Assembly (NCBI RefSeq): GCF_014651055.1
Contig: NZ_BMWD01000005.1
Span: 62,001-126,000 of the forward strand
Direction of reading: 5' to 3'
DNA length: 64,000 bases
Origin: Streptomyces fructofermentans
GTDB lineage: Bacteria > Actinomycetota > Actinomycetes > Streptomycetales > Streptomycetaceae
In this document: positions 63,030 through 64,000 of the stretch, one piece after another
Layout: each line of letters starts with the position of its first letter
How positions within the stretch are numbered: position 1 is the stretch's first letter
Notes under the pieces: generated by a model
The model's input: the letters and a program-made list of their open reading frames with translations, nothing else
What the model was told of the DNA's origin: nothing
Databases searched by the model: none
Program-made: the position numbers and the translations under genes

Positions 63030-64000
63030 TCAGGAGGCCGCGCGCGGCACGTCGTCGAGCAGCGCCGCCAGATCCGCGAGGACGGGGTGCCGGGCCACGT
63101 CGTCGAGGCTGATCGCCCGGTCCAGCGCGACGGCCAGCTTCACCGCGGTGAGCGAGGTGCCCCCGCGGTCGAAGAAGTGGTCCCGCGGGCCGATCCGGTC
63201 CCGGGGGACGCCGAGCACCTCGGCCCAGGCCGCCGCCATGCGCAGTTCGTTCGGGGTGCGGGGCGCGCACACCCCGTCCGCGGCGCCGTCGAGTTCCTCG
63301 GCCAGGGCGGCCAGGGCCCGGCGGTCGGTCTTGCCGTTGGCGGTCAGCGGCAGGCCCGGATGCCAGTGGACGGCCGACGGGACCATGTACGCGGGCAGCG
63401 ACGCGGCCAGCCGCTCCCGCACGTCGTCCGCGCCGCGCGGCCGGGACCCGGCGCAGAACGCGACCAGCCGTTCGCCCCGTACGACCACCACGGCGCCGTC
63501 GCGGACGCCGGGCACCCGCAGCAGCGCGTTCTCGACCTCCCCGATCTCGATGCGGAATCCGCGGATCTTGACCTGGCTGTCCCGGCGTCCCAGGAACTCC
63601 AGCTTCCCGTCCGGCAGCCAGCGGCCCTGGTCACCGCTGCGGTACAGCCGCTCGCCCGGGCGGTGCGGGTCCGCCGTGAAGGCGGCAGCCGTCCGCTCGG
63701 GGTCGTTGACGTACCCGCGGCCGACGCAGACACCGGAGAAGACGATCTCCCCCGGCGCTCCCAGCGGCACCGGGGACAGCCACGCGTCGACCACGTACAC
63801 GCGGACGTTGCCGACCGGCCGCCCGAGCGGGACCCGGTCCCCGTCGGGCGCGCGGTCCATGACCTCGTGGTTGGTGTCGTCGGAGGTCTCCGTCAGCCCG
63901 TACGCGTTGACCAGCCGGATGTCCGGCGCCGTGGCGAACCAGCGCTGCACCAGCTCCTTCCTCACCGCCTCCCCGGTCACCGACACGCAGCGCAGGTCCG
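63030..64000 (-). CDS. nonribosomal peptide synthetase, adenylation and carrier domains, partial
   Basis: The last 323 residues only; the gene enters from the right edge. Adenylation motifs in order: A5 NAYGLTETSD, A6 GEIVFSGVCVGRGYVNDP, A7 YRSGDQGRW, A8 GRRDSQVKIRGFRIEIGEVE, A9 LPAYMVPS and A10 NGKTDRRAL. The carrier domain has DHFFDRGGTSLTAVKL, with the Ser for phosphopantetheine. It ends after the carrier domain, with no thioesterase or condensation domain. The residues that set specificity are mostly outside the window, so the substrate is unknown. It heads the same strand as the SbnA/SbnB/oxygenase genes and lies 89 bases upstream. Confidence 0.93.
   Translation of the reverse strand, partial: DLRCVSVTGEAVRKELVQRWFATAPDIRLVNAYGLTETSDDTNHEVMDRAPDGDRVPLGRPVGNVRVYVVDAWLSPVPLGAPGEIVFSGVCVGRGYVNDPERTAAAFTADPHRPGERLYRSGDQGRWLPDGKLEFLGRRDSQVKIRGFRIEIGEVENALLRVPGVRDGAVVVVRGERLVAFCAGSRPRGADDVRERLAASLPAYMVPSAVHWHPGLPLTANGKTDRRALAALAEELDGAADGVCAPRTPNELRMAAAWAEVLGVPRDRIGPRDHFFDRGGTSLTAVKLAVALDRAISLDDVARHPVLADLAALLDDVPRAAS

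Overview
The window is high-GC actinobacterial chromosome, almost certainly Streptomyces. The support is a two-domain geosmin synthase, a WhiJ/AbaA-type regulator locus (helix-turn-helix, DUF397, anti-sigma-like ATPase), an SAV2148-type HEPN protein, TreX/TreY/TreZ trehalose enzymes, a mycothiol-type TIGR03086 protein, many GTG/TTG starts, and a one-way sulfur assimilation operon of the layout known from S. coelicolor. There is no rRNA, tRNA, CRISPR array, insertion sequence or phage gene that I can see. Intergenic gaps are GC-rich and several carry short tandem repeats (15 to 39 bp units).

Layout. 1-1.5 kb: the start of a nitrate-sensing type sensor kinase and an upstream sugar-type ABC binding lipoprotein. 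2-5.6 kb: WhiJ-like locus with a DUF574 methyltransferase. 6-8.2 kb: two MarR regulators and an SDR-like protein lacking its catalytic Tyr, preceded by a degraded YcnI-like remnant. 8.7-18.4 kb: ABC exporter, AIM24 protein, geosmin synthase, metallophosphoesterase, LysE exporter, M24 peptidase and a kinase-fold protein. 18.5-28.9 kb: treZ, treY and treX, which turn glycogen-type glucan into trehalose, interrupted by an FHA protein and a tail-to-tail pair of paralogous M14 carboxypeptidases. 29.1-31.3 kb: two secreted proteins that together look like a copper amine oxidase split between its N2/N3 part and its catalytic part. 31.4-44 kb: housekeeping and accessory singles (HEPN, DnaQ-like exonuclease, EamA/LysR pair, phosphotransferase, macrolide-type glycosyltransferase, CDP-alcohol phosphatidyltransferase, MMPL, DUF1697 and others).

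44.2-53.7 kb is one sulfur regulon read on the minus strand: a 19-residue Cys leader peptide, sulfite reductase, a 59-residue zinc ribbon, cysH, cysC, cysD, cysN, a sulfonate-type ABC transporter and a sirohydrochlorin chelatase. Sulfate is activated by CysDN, reduced by CysH and Sir, and the chelatase supplies siroheme to Sir; the transporter brings in organosulfur. The leader peptide with two downstream hairpins is the clearest regulatory element in the window.

53.9-59.5 kb: GNAT, a secreted protein of unknown function, a GAF regulator and an AidB-like acyl-CoA dehydrogenase. 59.6-64 kb: the edge of a nonribosomal peptide gene cluster (SbnA/SbnB for L-2,3-diaminopropionate, a TauD/SyrP-type hydroxylase, and an adenylation-carrier module running off the right edge).
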